A stretch of DNA of 64,000 nt from Variovorax sp. OAS795 (GTDB lineage: Bacteria > Pseudomonadota > Gammaproteobacteria > Burkholderiales > Burkholderiaceae_C): contig NZ_JBEPOH010000001.1 in assembly GCF_040546685.1 (NCBI RefSeq), forward strand, positions 2,728,001 to 2,792,000. The letters are read 5' to 3'. This document shows, one piece after another, positions 25,282 to 33,351 of the stretch. The translations under genes and the position numbers were made by a program. The notes under the pieces are model-generated. The model ran no database searches. It saw only the letters and a program-made list of their open reading frames with translations, and was not told the DNA's origin. The first letter of the stretch is position 1, and each line of letters begins with the position of its first letter.

Positions 25282-26247
25282 TCAGTCGGCGCGGATGCCG
25301 CGCTCCCGGATCACGGCGCCAAGCCGCTTGAAGTCGGCCGCACCCTTGTCCCCGAAAGCTGCGGGGGTCAGCGGCTCCGGCACGTTGCCGAGGGTTTCGA
25401 TGGTTGCCCTGACAGCCGACAGTGCCAGCGCGCGGTTGACTTCGGCATTGATCCGCTGGATCACCGCCGGCCGAGTGCCGGCGGGTGCGTAGAGGCCGAA
25501 TACCGCGTCGGCGTCGAAGCCCTTGAGCCCGAGTTCGTCGAGCGTCGGCACCTCGGGCATCTGGGGCGCGCGCTTGAGGCTTGCCACCGCGAGCATGCGC
25601 AGCTTTCCGGTCTTGACGTGCTGGATGCTGATGCCCGGATCGAAGAGGAAGTCGATCTGGCCGCCCAGCAGGTCGGTCAGCGCGGGCGCCGCGCCGCGGT
25701 ACGGCACGTGGATGGCCGTGGTCCCTGTCTGGCCCGTCATCATCTCCGCTGCGAGGTGAGGCGAGCTCCCGTTGCCGGGCGATCCGAACGAGCGCTTGCC
25801 CGGGTTCGCCTTCAGGTCGGCGACCAGGCCCTTGAAGTCCTTGACCGGGCTGTCGGCACGAACCACCAGGTAGAACGGCACGCGTGCGACGGATGCGACC
25901 GGGACGAGATCCTTCCCAGGGTCGAAGGGCATCCTTGCGTAGATGTGCGGATTGATCGACACCATGCCGCCCGAACTCATCAGGAACGTATAGCCATCGG
26001 ACGGCGACTTGGCGACGAAATCGCCACCGAGGTTGCCGCCAGCGCCGCCCCGGTTCTCCACGAGCACCGGTTGGCCCAGGGCTTCGTGCAGCGGTGCGCT
26101 GATCACGCGGGCCAGTTGGTCCGCCGCGCCGCCGGGCGCGAAGTTGGCGATGATCTTGATCGGCTGCTTCGGCCAGTCCTGGGCCTGGGCGATGCCGCAC
26201 GGCCCGAGGCCGAGTGCAAGGGCCGCGGTTGCGAGCAGGGATTTCAT
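25282..26247 (-). CDS. Tripartite tricarboxylate transporter receptor (Bug family), periplasmic
   Basis: A 321-residue Bug/TctC receptor. Signal peptide MKSLLATAALALGLGPCGIA precedes QAQDW. Family motifs are QPIKIIANFAPGGAADQLAR and NRGGAGGNLGG, the latter with Arg-Gly in place of Lys-Pro. The start at 26247 follows GGAGACAGCCC. It lies 20 bases after the aldehyde dehydrogenase gene and adjoins the hydroxylase, so it belongs to the hydroxyquinol operon. It is the second Bug gene of this operon and is not closely similar to the first. Confidence 0.95.
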   Translation of the reverse strand: MKSLLATAALALGLGPCGIAQAQDWPKQPIKIIANFAPGGAADQLARVISAPLHEALGQPVLVENRGGAGGNLGGDFVAKSPSDGYTFLMSSGGMVSINPHIYARMPFDPGKDLVPVASVARVPFYLVVRADSPVKDFKGLVADLKANPGKRSFGSPGNGSSPHLAAEMMTGQTGTTAIHVPYRGAAPALTDLLGGQIDFLFDPGISIQHVKTGKLRMLAVASLKRAPQMPEVPTLDELGLKGFDADAVFGLYAPAGTRPAVIQRINAEVNRALALSAVRATIETLGNVPEPLTPAAFGDKGAADFKRLGAVIRERGIRAD

Positions 26248-26267
26248 GGGCTGTCTCCTGCTGTTCA

Positions 26268-27719
26268 TCAGAACGGATAGTGGCGTTCGGTGGTCTGCAC
26301 CGTGAGCCAACGCAACTCGGTGAAGGCGTCGATGCCGGCCTTGCCGCCGAAGCGGCCGTAGCCCGAATCCTTCACGCCGCCGAAGGGCATCTGCGCCTCG
26401 TCGTGCACGGTCGGGCCGTTCACATGGCAGATGCCGGAGTCGATGCGGTTGGCGACGTCCCAGGCACGGGCGATGTCGCGCCCGAACACGGCGGCGGACA
26501 GTCCGTAGGGGTTGTCATTGGCCACGCGCACCGCCTCGTCGACGCCGTCGACACGCACCACCGGTTTCACGGGACCGAAGCTTTCTTCATGGTAGATGCG
26601 CATCTGCGGCGTGACGTGGTCGAGCAGCGTCGCGGGCATCAGCGTGCTGTCGGCCTTGCCGCCGCACACGAGCTTCGCACCCTTTGCAAGTGCGTCGTCG
26701 ATCAGCGCGTTGCAGCGCTCGACGGTGCTCGCATCGACCACCGAACCCAGCACCACCGGCCCCTTGCGCGGATCGCCCAGCGGCAGCTGCACGGCCTTGG
26801 CGGCGAGCTTCGCGACGAAGGCGTCCGCGATCCGGCGGTCGACGATGATGCGCTCGGTGCTCATGCAGATCTGGCCGCTGTTGGCGAAAGCGCCGAAGGC
26901 CGCGCCGTTGACCGCCGCATCGAGGTCGGCATCGTCCAGCACGACCAGCGGAGCCTTGCCGCCCAACTCGAGCACCGCCGGTTTCAGGTACTTCGCGCAG
27001 GTCTGCGCGATCAACCTGCCGACGCGGGTGGAGCCGGTGAAGTTCACGCGGCGCAACGCCGGATGGGCAATGATCGCTTCGACCACCTCGGCCGCATCCG
27101 CCGGCGCATTGGTCACGAAGTTGACGACACCCGGCGGGAAGCCGGCATCCTTGAACGCTTCGACGATCAGGCCGTGGGTCGCAGGGCTGAGTTCCGAGCC
27201 CTTGAACACGACCGTGTTGCCGCAGGCCAGCGGTGTGGCGATCGCACGCACGCCCAGGATCACCGGCGCATTCCAGGGCGCGATGCCGAGCACCACGCCG
27301 GCCGGACGGCGCAGGCCCAGGGCCAGGCTGCCGGGCACGTCGGAGGGGATGACCTCGCCGCTGATCTGGGTGGTCATGCCCGCCGCCTGCTGCAGCATGC
27401 CGGCGGCCAGGTGCACGTTGAATCCGGCCCACGGGGCGCCGGCACCGGTCTCGCAGGCCATGGCATCCGTCAGGGCCTGGGCCTTCGCCTCGATGGCGTG
27501 TGCAGCCTTCAGCAGCAGCGTTCTGCGTTCGCCCGGGCCCGTGCGGGACCAGGCCGGAAACGCGGCCGCGGCGGCTTCGACCGCTGCCACGGCGTCGGCC
27601 TTCGTGGCGGCCGGCGCGATCGTCGCCACCTCGCCGTCGAGCGGATTGCGCCGCTCGAAGGTGGCACCGTCGGCAGCCTGGCGGTCCTCGCCGTTGATCA
27701 ACATCGATATCGTGCCCAT
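26268..27719 (-). CDS. NAD(P)-dependent aromatic aldehyde dehydrogenase
   Basis: A 483-residue aldehyde dehydrogenase oxidising an aldehyde to its acid. The catalytic residues are Cys285 in NSGQICMSTE and general base Glu251 in LELGGKAP. The cofactor-binding stretch GIAPWNAPVILG is at about 145-156. The sequence style fits salicylaldehyde, vanillin or benzaldehyde dehydrogenases. It lies 39 bases downstream of the benzoylformate-decarboxylase-like gene, so it most likely oxidises the aldehyde that enzyme releases. Confidence 0.94.
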   Translation of the reverse strand: MGTISMLINGEDRQAADGATFERRNPLDGEVATIAPAATKADAVAAVEAAAAAFPAWSRTGPGERRTLLLKAAHAIEAKAQALTDAMACETGAGAPWAGFNVHLAAGMLQQAAGMTTQISGEVIPSDVPGSLALGLRRPAGVVLGIAPWNAPVILGVRAIATPLACGNTVVFKGSELSPATHGLIVEAFKDAGFPPGVVNFVTNAPADAAEVVEAIIAHPALRRVNFTGSTRVGRLIAQTCAKYLKPAVLELGGKAPLVVLDDADLDAAVNGAAFGAFANSGQICMSTERIIVDRRIADAFVAKLAAKAVQLPLGDPRKGPVVLGSVVDASTVERCNALIDDALAKGAKLVCGGKADSTLMPATLLDHVTPQMRIYHEESFGPVKPVVRVDGVDEAVRVANDNPYGLSAAVFGRDIARAWDVANRIDSGICHVNGPTVHDEAQMPFGGVKDSGYGRFGGKAGIDAFTELRWLTVQTTERHYPF

Positions 27720-27758
27720 CGTCTTGTCTCCTTGTAGATTTGGAAAAGCGAAAAACTC

Positions 27759-29387
27759 TCAGGCCACTTCGATCTCGACCAGCATCGGCGCGGTCGATTG
27801 CAGGGCCTGGTGCAAGGCGGGACGCAGCTGCTCCGCCGTGTCGACGCGCAGCCCCTTCATGCCCTGTGCGCGAGCCAGCGCAACAAAATCGAGATCGGGC
27901 AGGTCGGTGCCCGGAACATGCGCGTCGGGCCGGTAGCCGAAGATGCGGGCGAACTCGTAAAGCGCGGCGTAGCGGCGGTTCTTCAGGATCAGCACCGTGA
28001 CCGGCAGCGCCAGCTGGGCTGCACTCCACAGCGCCTGGATGGCATACATCGCCGAGCCATCGCCCACCAATGCGATGACCCGCGCGCCAGGCTTGCCCAG
28101 CGCCACCCCCACCGCGGCTGGAAGGCCGAAGCCCAGGCCGCCGCTGCACATGGTGTAGAAGGTTTCCGACTCGAAGACCGGCAGGTGGCCGTGCATCACG
28201 GGCCGTGCGCTGGGTGCTTCCTCGACCAGGATGCTGTCGCGCGCGCGCACGTCGGCCAGCGTCTGCAGGACCCACGCCACCGGCAGGCGCTCGCCCGGCT
28301 CCGGCTCTGCAACGCGCGGTGGCCGCACATGGGCAGGTGGTGCCGGACGATTGCGCGGCGTGCTGCACTCGAGCAGGTCGAGCAATCCCAGGCGGATGCT
28401 GCCGACCACGGAAGTTCCTGTGGGAGCCCAGGCTGCCACCTGCGGATCGTCCGTCAGCTGCACCAGCTCGCATCCTTCGGGCAGGTGGGGCCCTTGGCCC
28501 GGCACATGGTAGGTGAACGCCGGCGCACCGAGCGCGAACACCAGGTCGTGGCCGGCGAGCCGCTCGACAATGCGCTCGCGCATCGGCGGCAGGAAGCCTC
28601 CCCACAGCGGATGATCTTCCGGAAAGCTGCATCGGCCGGACATGGGCGCGACGTACACACGGGCGTTGTGCCGCTCGGCCAATTCGACCGCCTCTTTCCA
28701 GGCCTCGTCCCGATCGACCGCGGCACCGACCACGAAGGCGGGGGAGCGGGCGCCATCGAGGGCCGCGGCGATGCGCGCGAGAAGGTCGGGGTCCGCGCGC
28801 ACATGCCGACTGACCTCCCGCGCGTCGACCGGCAAGGTCTGCACATCCCAGTCGTCCGACGGGATCGAGACCAGCACGGGGCCCCGCGGCGGCGTCATCG
28901 CGATGTAGTAGGCCCGCGCAATCGCCAGCGGAACGTCCTCGGCCCGCGCCGGCTCGACGCTCCACTTGACGTACGGCCTCGGCAGCTCGGGCGCCTGCGT
29001 GGACCCGAGGAAGGGCTCGAAGGGCAGGATCGATCGCGCCTGTTGCCCGGCCGTGATGACCAGCGGCGTGCGGTTGCGAAAGGCCGTGAAGATGTTGCCC
29101 ATCGCATGGCCGACGCCGGCGGCGGAGTGCAGGTTGATGAATGCCGCGTTGTGGGTGGCCTGCGCGTAGCCGTCCGCCATGCCCACGACCACGGACTCCT
29201 GCAGCCCGAGCACGTAGCGGAAGTCTTCCGGAAAGTCGATGAACATCGGCAGTTCCGTCGATCCCGGGTTGCCGAACACGCTGGTCATGCCGAATGCGCG
29301 CAGCAGCCTGAAAACCGCGTCTCGCACAGTCAGGGTGCTGCCGGCCGGGAGAGGCGCTTGCGCGGGAAGTTCGACGTGTCGATCCAT
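27759..29387 (-). CDS. Benzoylformate decarboxylase-like thiamine-diphosphate enzyme
   Basis: A 542-residue ThDP enzyme that decarboxylates a 2-oxo acid of the aryl-glyoxylate type to the aldehyde. All four active-site residues of Pseudomonas putida benzoylformate decarboxylase have counterparts: Ser43 (GNPGSTELP), Glu64 (LQESVVVG), His87 (INLHSAAG) and His294 (FTYHVPG). The ThDP/Mg motif starts at GDGSAMY (442). The N-terminus is about 17 residues longer than in the P. putida enzyme. The ATG at 29387 follows TAGGAGCATTC. It is the first gene of the minus-strand aromatic operon, divergent from a LysR gene. Confidence 0.93.
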   Translation of the reverse strand: MDRHVELPAQAPLPAGSTLTVRDAVFRLLRAFGMTSVFGNPGSTELPMFIDFPEDFRYVLGLQESVVVGMADGYAQATHNAAFINLHSAAGVGHAMGNIFTAFRNRTPLVITAGQQARSILPFEPFLGSTQAPELPRPYVKWSVEPARAEDVPLAIARAYYIAMTPPRGPVLVSIPSDDWDVQTLPVDAREVSRHVRADPDLLARIAAALDGARSPAFVVGAAVDRDEAWKEAVELAERHNARVYVAPMSGRCSFPEDHPLWGGFLPPMRERIVERLAGHDLVFALGAPAFTYHVPGQGPHLPEGCELVQLTDDPQVAAWAPTGTSVVGSIRLGLLDLLECSTPRNRPAPPAHVRPPRVAEPEPGERLPVAWVLQTLADVRARDSILVEEAPSARPVMHGHLPVFESETFYTMCSGGLGFGLPAAVGVALGKPGARVIALVGDGSAMYAIQALWSAAQLALPVTVLILKNRRYAALYEFARIFGYRPDAHVPGTDLPDLDFVALARAQGMKGLRVDTAEQLRPALHQALQSTAPMLVEIEVA

Positions 29388-29431
29388 GAATGCTCCTAGA
29401 TGAGGCCCGCAGTCTTGCGGTTCGGCTGGTA

Positions 29432-29448
29432 TTCATCAATACAATGAA
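29432..29448. promoter_or_regulatory. Inverted repeat in the divergent promoter, candidate LysR site
   Basis: TTCAT (29432-29436), seven bases, then ATGAA (29444-29448) form a 5-bp inverted repeat. It sits in the middle of the 84-base AT-rich gap between the decarboxylase gene (minus) and the LysR gene (plus). Its size and position fit a LysR binding site, although it is not a strict T-N11-A box. Confidence 0.4.
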
Positions 29449-29471
29449 ATATCTAAAGCAAAATAAGACAG

Positions 29472-30386
29472 ATGCATACTGAAAAGCTGGACATGAACCT
29501 GCTCCGGCTGTTCGAGGCGGTGTACCGCCTGGGCAGCGTCAGCCGTGCGGCCGATGCGCTGGGGCTGTCGCAGCCGGCGGCCAGCCAGGGTCTGACAAGG
29601 TTGCGGCTTGCCTTGGGCGATGCGCTGTTCGTGCGCGCCAACGGGCGCATGCGACCGACCTTGCGCGCCGAGCGGCTCGCCAGCGTCGTTCAGCCGGCAG
29701 TGGCCGCCATCGAGGATGTGCTGCGGGACGAAGACACCTTCGATCCGTCACGCTCGAAGATGACGGTCCGGCTCCATATGAACGACATCGGCGAGGCCCG
29801 GCTGCTCCCGGAACTGATGGAAGCCTTGCACCGCCAGGCACCCGGTATACGCGTGCACACGACGCCGCTGCCCCATGGGGAGATCACCGATGCCCTCGAA
29901 ACCGGTGCCATCCATTTCGCACTCGGGTTTCTGCCTTCGGTCAGCGGTACGGAGCGCGTCGAACTGCTGCGCGACCGCTACGCGGTGGTGGTGCGGGCAG
30001 GGCATCCGATGGCCAAGGGCACGAAAGCGGCGAATGCCCGCGTGGCCATCCAGGACCTGCGGCGCCTGGAGTACGTCGCCGTGCGCTCGCATTCGGAGAC
30101 CTTCCGCATCCTTCAGCAGCTCGGGCTGGACGGAAGGCTGGTGCTCAACTCGGCGCATTTTCTTGCGCTGCCGGCGATCATTGCGCGCACCGACTTCGCG
30201 GTCGTGATGCCGCAGGCGATCGCGCGCAGGTTCATCGAGCCGAAGCGCTATGCGGTGCTTCCGGCGGAGCTTCCCCGCAGCGCCTTCACCGTGTCGCTGC
30301 ACTGGAGCCGACGGTTCGAGTCCGATCCCGCGCACCACTGGATGCGGAATCTCTTCATTGGGCTTTTCAAGGACCAGGAGCGCTGA
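29472..30386 (+). CDS. LysR-family transcriptional regulator (NodD-like group)
   Basis: A 304-residue LysR regulator. The DNA-binding domain is at residues 5-65 (MNLLRLFEAVYRLGSVSRAA, then QPAASQGLTRLRLALGDALF). The following RMRPTLRAERLASVV and the overall pattern are typical of the NodD/NahR-like branch. The ATG at 29472 has a weak ribosome-binding site; a second ATG at 29493 is possible. It is divergent from the aryl-glyoxylate/hydroxyquinol operon and is its likely activator. Confidence 0.94.
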   Translation: MHTEKLDMNLLRLFEAVYRLGSVSRAADALGLSQPAASQGLTRLRLALGDALFVRANGRMRPTLRAERLASVVQPAVAAIEDVLRDEDTFDPSRSKMTVRLHMNDIGEARLLPELMEALHRQAPGIRVHTTPLPHGEITDALETGAIHFALGFLPSVSGTERVELLRDRYAVVVRAGHPMAKGTKAANARVAIQDLRRLEYVAVRSHSETFRILQQLGLDGRLVLNSAHFLALPAIIARTDFAVVMPQAIARRFIEPKRYAVLPAELPRSAFTVSLHWSRRFESDPAHHWMRNLFIGLFKDQER

Positions 30387-30446
30387 CAGCGGAATGACGC
30401 CGCCTTGTCGGAGCCCGGTTCTCGTGGTGCATGGCGGGTCCTATGG

Positions 30447-30459
30447 GACACAAAGTGTC
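30447..30459. promoter_or_regulatory. Operator-like palindrome GACAC-AAA-GTGTC (site A)
   Basis: A perfect 5-bp inverted repeat with a three-base centre. It ends two bases before the -10 box at 30461, so a bound protein would block RNA polymerase. Near-identical copies occur at 36266-36278 and 39796-39808 (13 of 13 or 12 of 13 bases outside the centre), each in front of another operon. Confidence 0.7.
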
Positions 30460-30460
30460 T

Positions 30461-30466
30461 TATAAT
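30461..30466 (+). promoter_or_regulatory. -10 box TATAAT for the MOSC-reductase-XRE operon
   Basis: A perfect sigma-70 -10 hexamer, 52 bases upstream of the MOSC start codon. No good -35 hexamer is seen 16-18 bases upstream; the palindrome occupies the spacer. In such GC-rich DNA a perfect TATAAT directly after a palindrome is unlikely to be accidental. Confidence 0.65.
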
Positions 30467-30517
30467 GAGGTTCCCTCATCGGGCCGGTCGAGCCATCGTT
30501 TCCAAGGAGCGTGTTAC

Positions 30518-31042
30518 ATGCTTGCTGCAGCAACTCACCAACAGCAGTTCGGCAGTCGGGAAGTTGTTCCTGCCTGGGCGGGTGTCGTTCGATATCTTCA
30601 CATCACGCCGCGCGCCTTCCTCCCCATGGAGGCGTTCGACCAGCTGACGCTCGTGCCTGGCAAGGGCATCGAAGGGGACCGGTACATGATTGGCAGGGAG
30701 TCCGGCTTCTACTCCCACAAGCCGGAGGAGGGGCGGCAGGTCACGCTGTTCGAGATCGAGACGCTGGAGGCATTGGCGCGCGATGCGAAGATCCAGATGC
30801 TGCCAGAGGAACATCGCAGAAACGTGACCGTCCAAGGCGTGCCGCTCAACCATCTCGTAGGCCGCCGGTTCTGGGTCGGGGAGACGCTGCTCGAAGCCAC
30901 CCGCCTGTCCACGCCATGCCGCCACATCGAGGAGATCCTGGGCAAGGCTGTGTTCGATCCATTGATCAACAGGTCGGGGCTCAATTGCCGGATTCTGAGG
31001 GGCGGTGTCGTCCGCGTGGGCGACGCTGTCCGCGAGGCGTGA
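30518..31042 (+). CDS. MOSC-domain protein (possible molybdenum cofactor-binding oxidoreductase)
   Basis: A 174-residue protein made of one MOSC domain, the beta-barrel of molybdenum cofactor sulfurases, YiiM/YcbX and mARC. Seen are LVPGKGIEGDRYMIG at about 45-60, QVTLFEIETLEAL at about 74-86, RNVTVQGVPLNHLVGRRFWVG at about 101-121 and TRLSTPCRHI with Cys134. That Cys occupies the position of the conserved MOSC cysteine that binds Mo in YiiM/mARC-type proteins. The ATG at 30518 has AAGGAG eight bases before it; an open frame continues upstream without homology. One base separates it from the reductase gene, so the two products probably work together. Confidence 0.88.
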   Translation: MLAAATHQQQFGSREVVPAWAGVVRYLHITPRAFLPMEAFDQLTLVPGKGIEGDRYMIGRESGFYSHKPEEGRQVTLFEIETLEALARDAKIQMLPEEHRRNVTVQGVPLNHLVGRRFWVGETLLEATRLSTPCRHIEEILGKAVFDPLINRSGLNCRILRGGVVRVGDAVREA

Positions 31043-31043
31043 G

Positions 31044-31994
31044 ATGCCGAACGCGATCAAGCATCTTCAAGCTGTCGTTCGTGAAATCGATGAGCCTGCG
31101 CCGGGGGTCAAGCGGCTGGTCTTGGCCGACCACGACGGTTGGCGCCTGCCTGCCTTCAGAGCCGGAGCGCACATCGATCTCCATCTGGCCAATGGGCTCG
31201 TGCGTACCTATTCCTTGTGCAACGATCCTGCCGACAGCAGGAGATATGTTGTTGCAGTCAAACGCGAAGAGGAGGGGCGCGGCGGGTCCCGCCACATACA
31301 CGACGAGCTTCGTGCCGGCGAAGTCATTGGTGTCTCGGTACCGCGCAGCGGGCTGGAGCTCTCGTCCACCGGAATGAACATCTTTGTTGCGGGCGGCATC
31401 GGCGTCACACCATTCATCTCAGCCATCCGGGTATTGGAGCGACAAGGCAAGTCCAACTACCGGCTGCACTGGGCCAGCATGGGCGAGCCGAGCCTGATCG
31501 ACATGCTGGAGCCGGCGGTACAGGGTGATCGGGTCCACTTGTACAACACGCTCGAGGTCAATCGGCCCGACATTCAATCCATCGTGGAGTTCGTCGGCCC
31601 GGACGCGAAGGCATTTTGCTGCGGACCCGCCGGAATGCTCGACGCATTCGAATCCGCTGTGGCCGAGTGGCCCGAAAGCCGCAAGCACGTGGAGCGATTC
31701 ACCGCGCCGAAGTTCGTTCCAACCGTGAACGCGCAGCCGTACAGCGTCGTGCTGGCCAGGAGCGGACGCGCGATGGAGGTGCAGCCCGAGGTGGGCCTTC
31801 TTGCCACCCTGGAGGCGATGGACGCGGACATTTCCGTCTCATGCGCAGGCGGCATCTGCGGGGCGTGCCGCACACGCTGGACCGAGGGACCGCCCATTCA
31901 TCGCGACAGGGTATTGAGCGCTCAGGAGCGCGCGCATGAAGTGATCGTCTGCGTCGCCGGGTGTGCGGGGCCTCGGCTGGTGCTCGACATCTAG
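31044..31994 (+). CDS. PDR/VanB-family ferredoxin-type reductase
   Basis: A 316-residue reductase with an FMN-binding domain (VRTYSLCNDPADSRRY at about 52-67), an NAD-binding domain (IFVAGGIGVTPFISAIR at about 113-129) and a C-terminal [2Fe-2S] domain (SCAGGICGACRTRW plus a distal Cys). The start at 31044 lies one base after the MOSC stop (TGAGATG). No oxygenase gene lies beside it, unlike the VanB/VanA pair at 13829-15916. Its partner is therefore probably the MOSC protein. Fused MOSC-reductase proteins are known, which supports this pairing. Confidence 0.93.
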   Translation: MPNAIKHLQAVVREIDEPAPGVKRLVLADHDGWRLPAFRAGAHIDLHLANGLVRTYSLCNDPADSRRYVVAVKREEEGRGGSRHIHDELRAGEVIGVSVPRSGLELSSTGMNIFVAGGIGVTPFISAIRVLERQGKSNYRLHWASMGEPSLIDMLEPAVQGDRVHLYNTLEVNRPDIQSIVEFVGPDAKAFCCGPAGMLDAFESAVAEWPESRKHVERFTAPKFVPTVNAQPYSVVLARSGRAMEVQPEVGLLATLEAMDADISVSCAGGICGACRTRWTEGPPIHRDRVLSAQERAHEVIVCVAGCAGPRLVLDI

Positions 31995-32012
31995 GCAGCG
32001 GGCGACACACTC

Positions 32013-32621
32013 GTGCCAGAATCGGGACCCGCAGCAATTTCCAGTGGCTTGCGAGCAGCCGATCGGCCTGCCGCAGACCCGTTCAAAGCCTTGGCACTAC
32101 ACCTCAAGTACCTGCGCGTCCAAAGCGGATTGACGCTGGAGAATCTGGCTCGAGACTCAGGGCTCACGCGCAGCTATTTGTCGAAGATCGAGCGTGGCAT
32201 ATCCACCCCGTCGATCGAATCTGCGCTCAATATTGCCAAGGCCCTGGGCGTGACGGTGGACCGGCTCTTCGGGCAACAGCCGGAGGAAGACGTCGTTTCC
32301 ATCGTCCGGGGCAACGGGTCCATTGCGGGAGATCCCACGACGCATCTCTCGCTGGTCGCGGGCCTTCGCAACGACCGCGTGATGCGGGCATTCATCGTGC
32401 GCCCGGGAAAAACCCAGAAGCGCGGCCGGATCATGAGCCACCATGAGGGCGAGGAAATCCTCTTCGTTCTCACCGGCCACATCGAGATGCAGATCGGGGC
32501 ACGCAAGGAGCAGTTGGAGCCGGGCGACTGCGTGCAGTTCGACTCCACCATTCCGCACAAGCTCACGGCGCTTACCGACGAACCGGCGTCGGCCCTGGTC
32601 GTGATTGCCGCCACCGCGTAG
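32013..32621 (+). CDS. XRE-cupin transcriptional regulator
   Basis: A 202-residue regulator with an XRE-type helix-turn-helix at about residues 28-85 (LRVQSGLTLENLARDSGLTRSYLSKIERG) and a C-terminal cupin sensor domain at about 125-200 (HHEGEEILFVLTGHIEMQIG, LEPGDCVQFDSTIPHKL). The start is a GTG at 32013, 18 bases after the reductase stop; no promoter fits in the gap, so it is cotranscribed with the MOSC-reductase genes. XRE-cupin proteins typically repress local catabolic operons and bind short palindromes. This makes it the prime candidate for the GACAC-N3-GTGTC sites at 30447, 36266 and 39796, the first of which would be autoregulatory. Confidence 0.92.
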   Translation: MPESGPAAISSGLRAADRPAADPFKALALHLKYLRVQSGLTLENLARDSGLTRSYLSKIERGISTPSIESALNIAKALGVTVDRLFGQQPEEDVVSIVRGNGSIAGDPTTHLSLVAGLRNDRVMRAFIVRPGKTQKRGRIMSHHEGEEILFVLTGHIEMQIGARKEQLEPGDCVQFDSTIPHKLTALTDEPASALVVIAATA

Positions 32622-32661
32622 GTCTTGGGGCGCGGGTCACCTCTCGGCCTCCACCTCGGCC

Positions 32662-33351
32662 TCAAAGGGGCGGCGTGAGCACCCCGTCCGAAGAGAAACG
32701 CCGCAGCGTGGACGCCGGCTTCAACGGCGCTCCGGTGAGCTGCTGTACGGATTCAAGCGAAGCACCTTCGAAAAGCGCCTGCACCACGAATCCATCGGCG
32801 GTCACGTCGATGATCGCGAGGTTCGTGAACACCTTGGCCACGACCCCAACCGCCGTGAGGGGCAAGGTGCAACGCTCGAGCAGGCGCGGCTGCGCGTCGC
32901 GCGTGGTGTGCTCCATCATCACCCAGATCTGCTTGGCTCCCACGGCAAGATCGATGGCGCCGCCGATGGCGGGCGGCGCACCATTCAGGTCGCCCGTGGT
33001 CCAGTTGGCGAGGTCGCCGTGCCGGGAAACCTGGAACGCACCGAGGATGGCGATGTCGAGGTGGCCTCCACGCATCATCGAGAACGACAGGCTGGAGTCG
33101 AAGAAGGAGCCGCCGCGGGCAAGCGTGACGGGCATCTTCCCCGCATTGATCAGGTCCAGGTCTTCCTCTCCCTCGGCAGGCTTGGGCCCGACGTTGAGAA
33201 TGCCGTTCTCGCTATGGAGCATGACCGAGGTATCGGAGGGAAGGTAGTCCGCCACCCTCGTCGGCGCTCCGATGCCGAGGTTGACGAAGCCTTGCCTGGG
33301 AAGCTGGTGGGCGACCAGGCGCGCGAGTTCCAGTCTGGACAGCGAGTTCAT
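32662..33351 (-). CDS. 3-oxoacid CoA-transferase subunit B (PcaJ-like)
   Basis: A 229-residue beta subunit of a family I CoA-transferase. The catalytic glutamate is Glu48 in LHSENGILNVGP, and GFVNLGIGAPTRVADYL is the N-terminal family motif. It transfers CoA from an acyl-CoA (usually succinyl-CoA) to a 3-oxo acid. The start at 33351 overlaps the subunit A stop by four bases (ATGA). It converges with the XRE-cupin gene across 40 bases. Confidence 0.92.
   Translation of the reverse strand: MNSLSRLELARLVAHQLPRQGFVNLGIGAPTRVADYLPSDTSVMLHSENGILNVGPKPAEGEEDLDLINAGKMPVTLARGGSFFDSSLSFSMMRGGHLDIAILGAFQVSRHGDLANWTTGDLNGAPPAIGGAIDLAVGAKQIWVMMEHTTRDAQPRLLERCTLPLTAVGVVAKVFTNLAIIDVTADGFVVQALFEGASLESVQQLTGAPLKPASTLRRFSSDGVLTPPL

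Noticed and set aside
32013..32621. XRE-type gene as a sign of a prophage or toxin-antitoxin system
   Set aside because: The cupin sensor domain and catabolic neighbours fit a metabolic regulator; no phage or toxin gene is nearby.
32643..32663. Repeated CTCGGCCTC (12-base period) between the XRE and CoA-transferase genes
   Set aside because: There are only two short GC-rich copies, one running into a coding end, so chance is a sufficient explanation.
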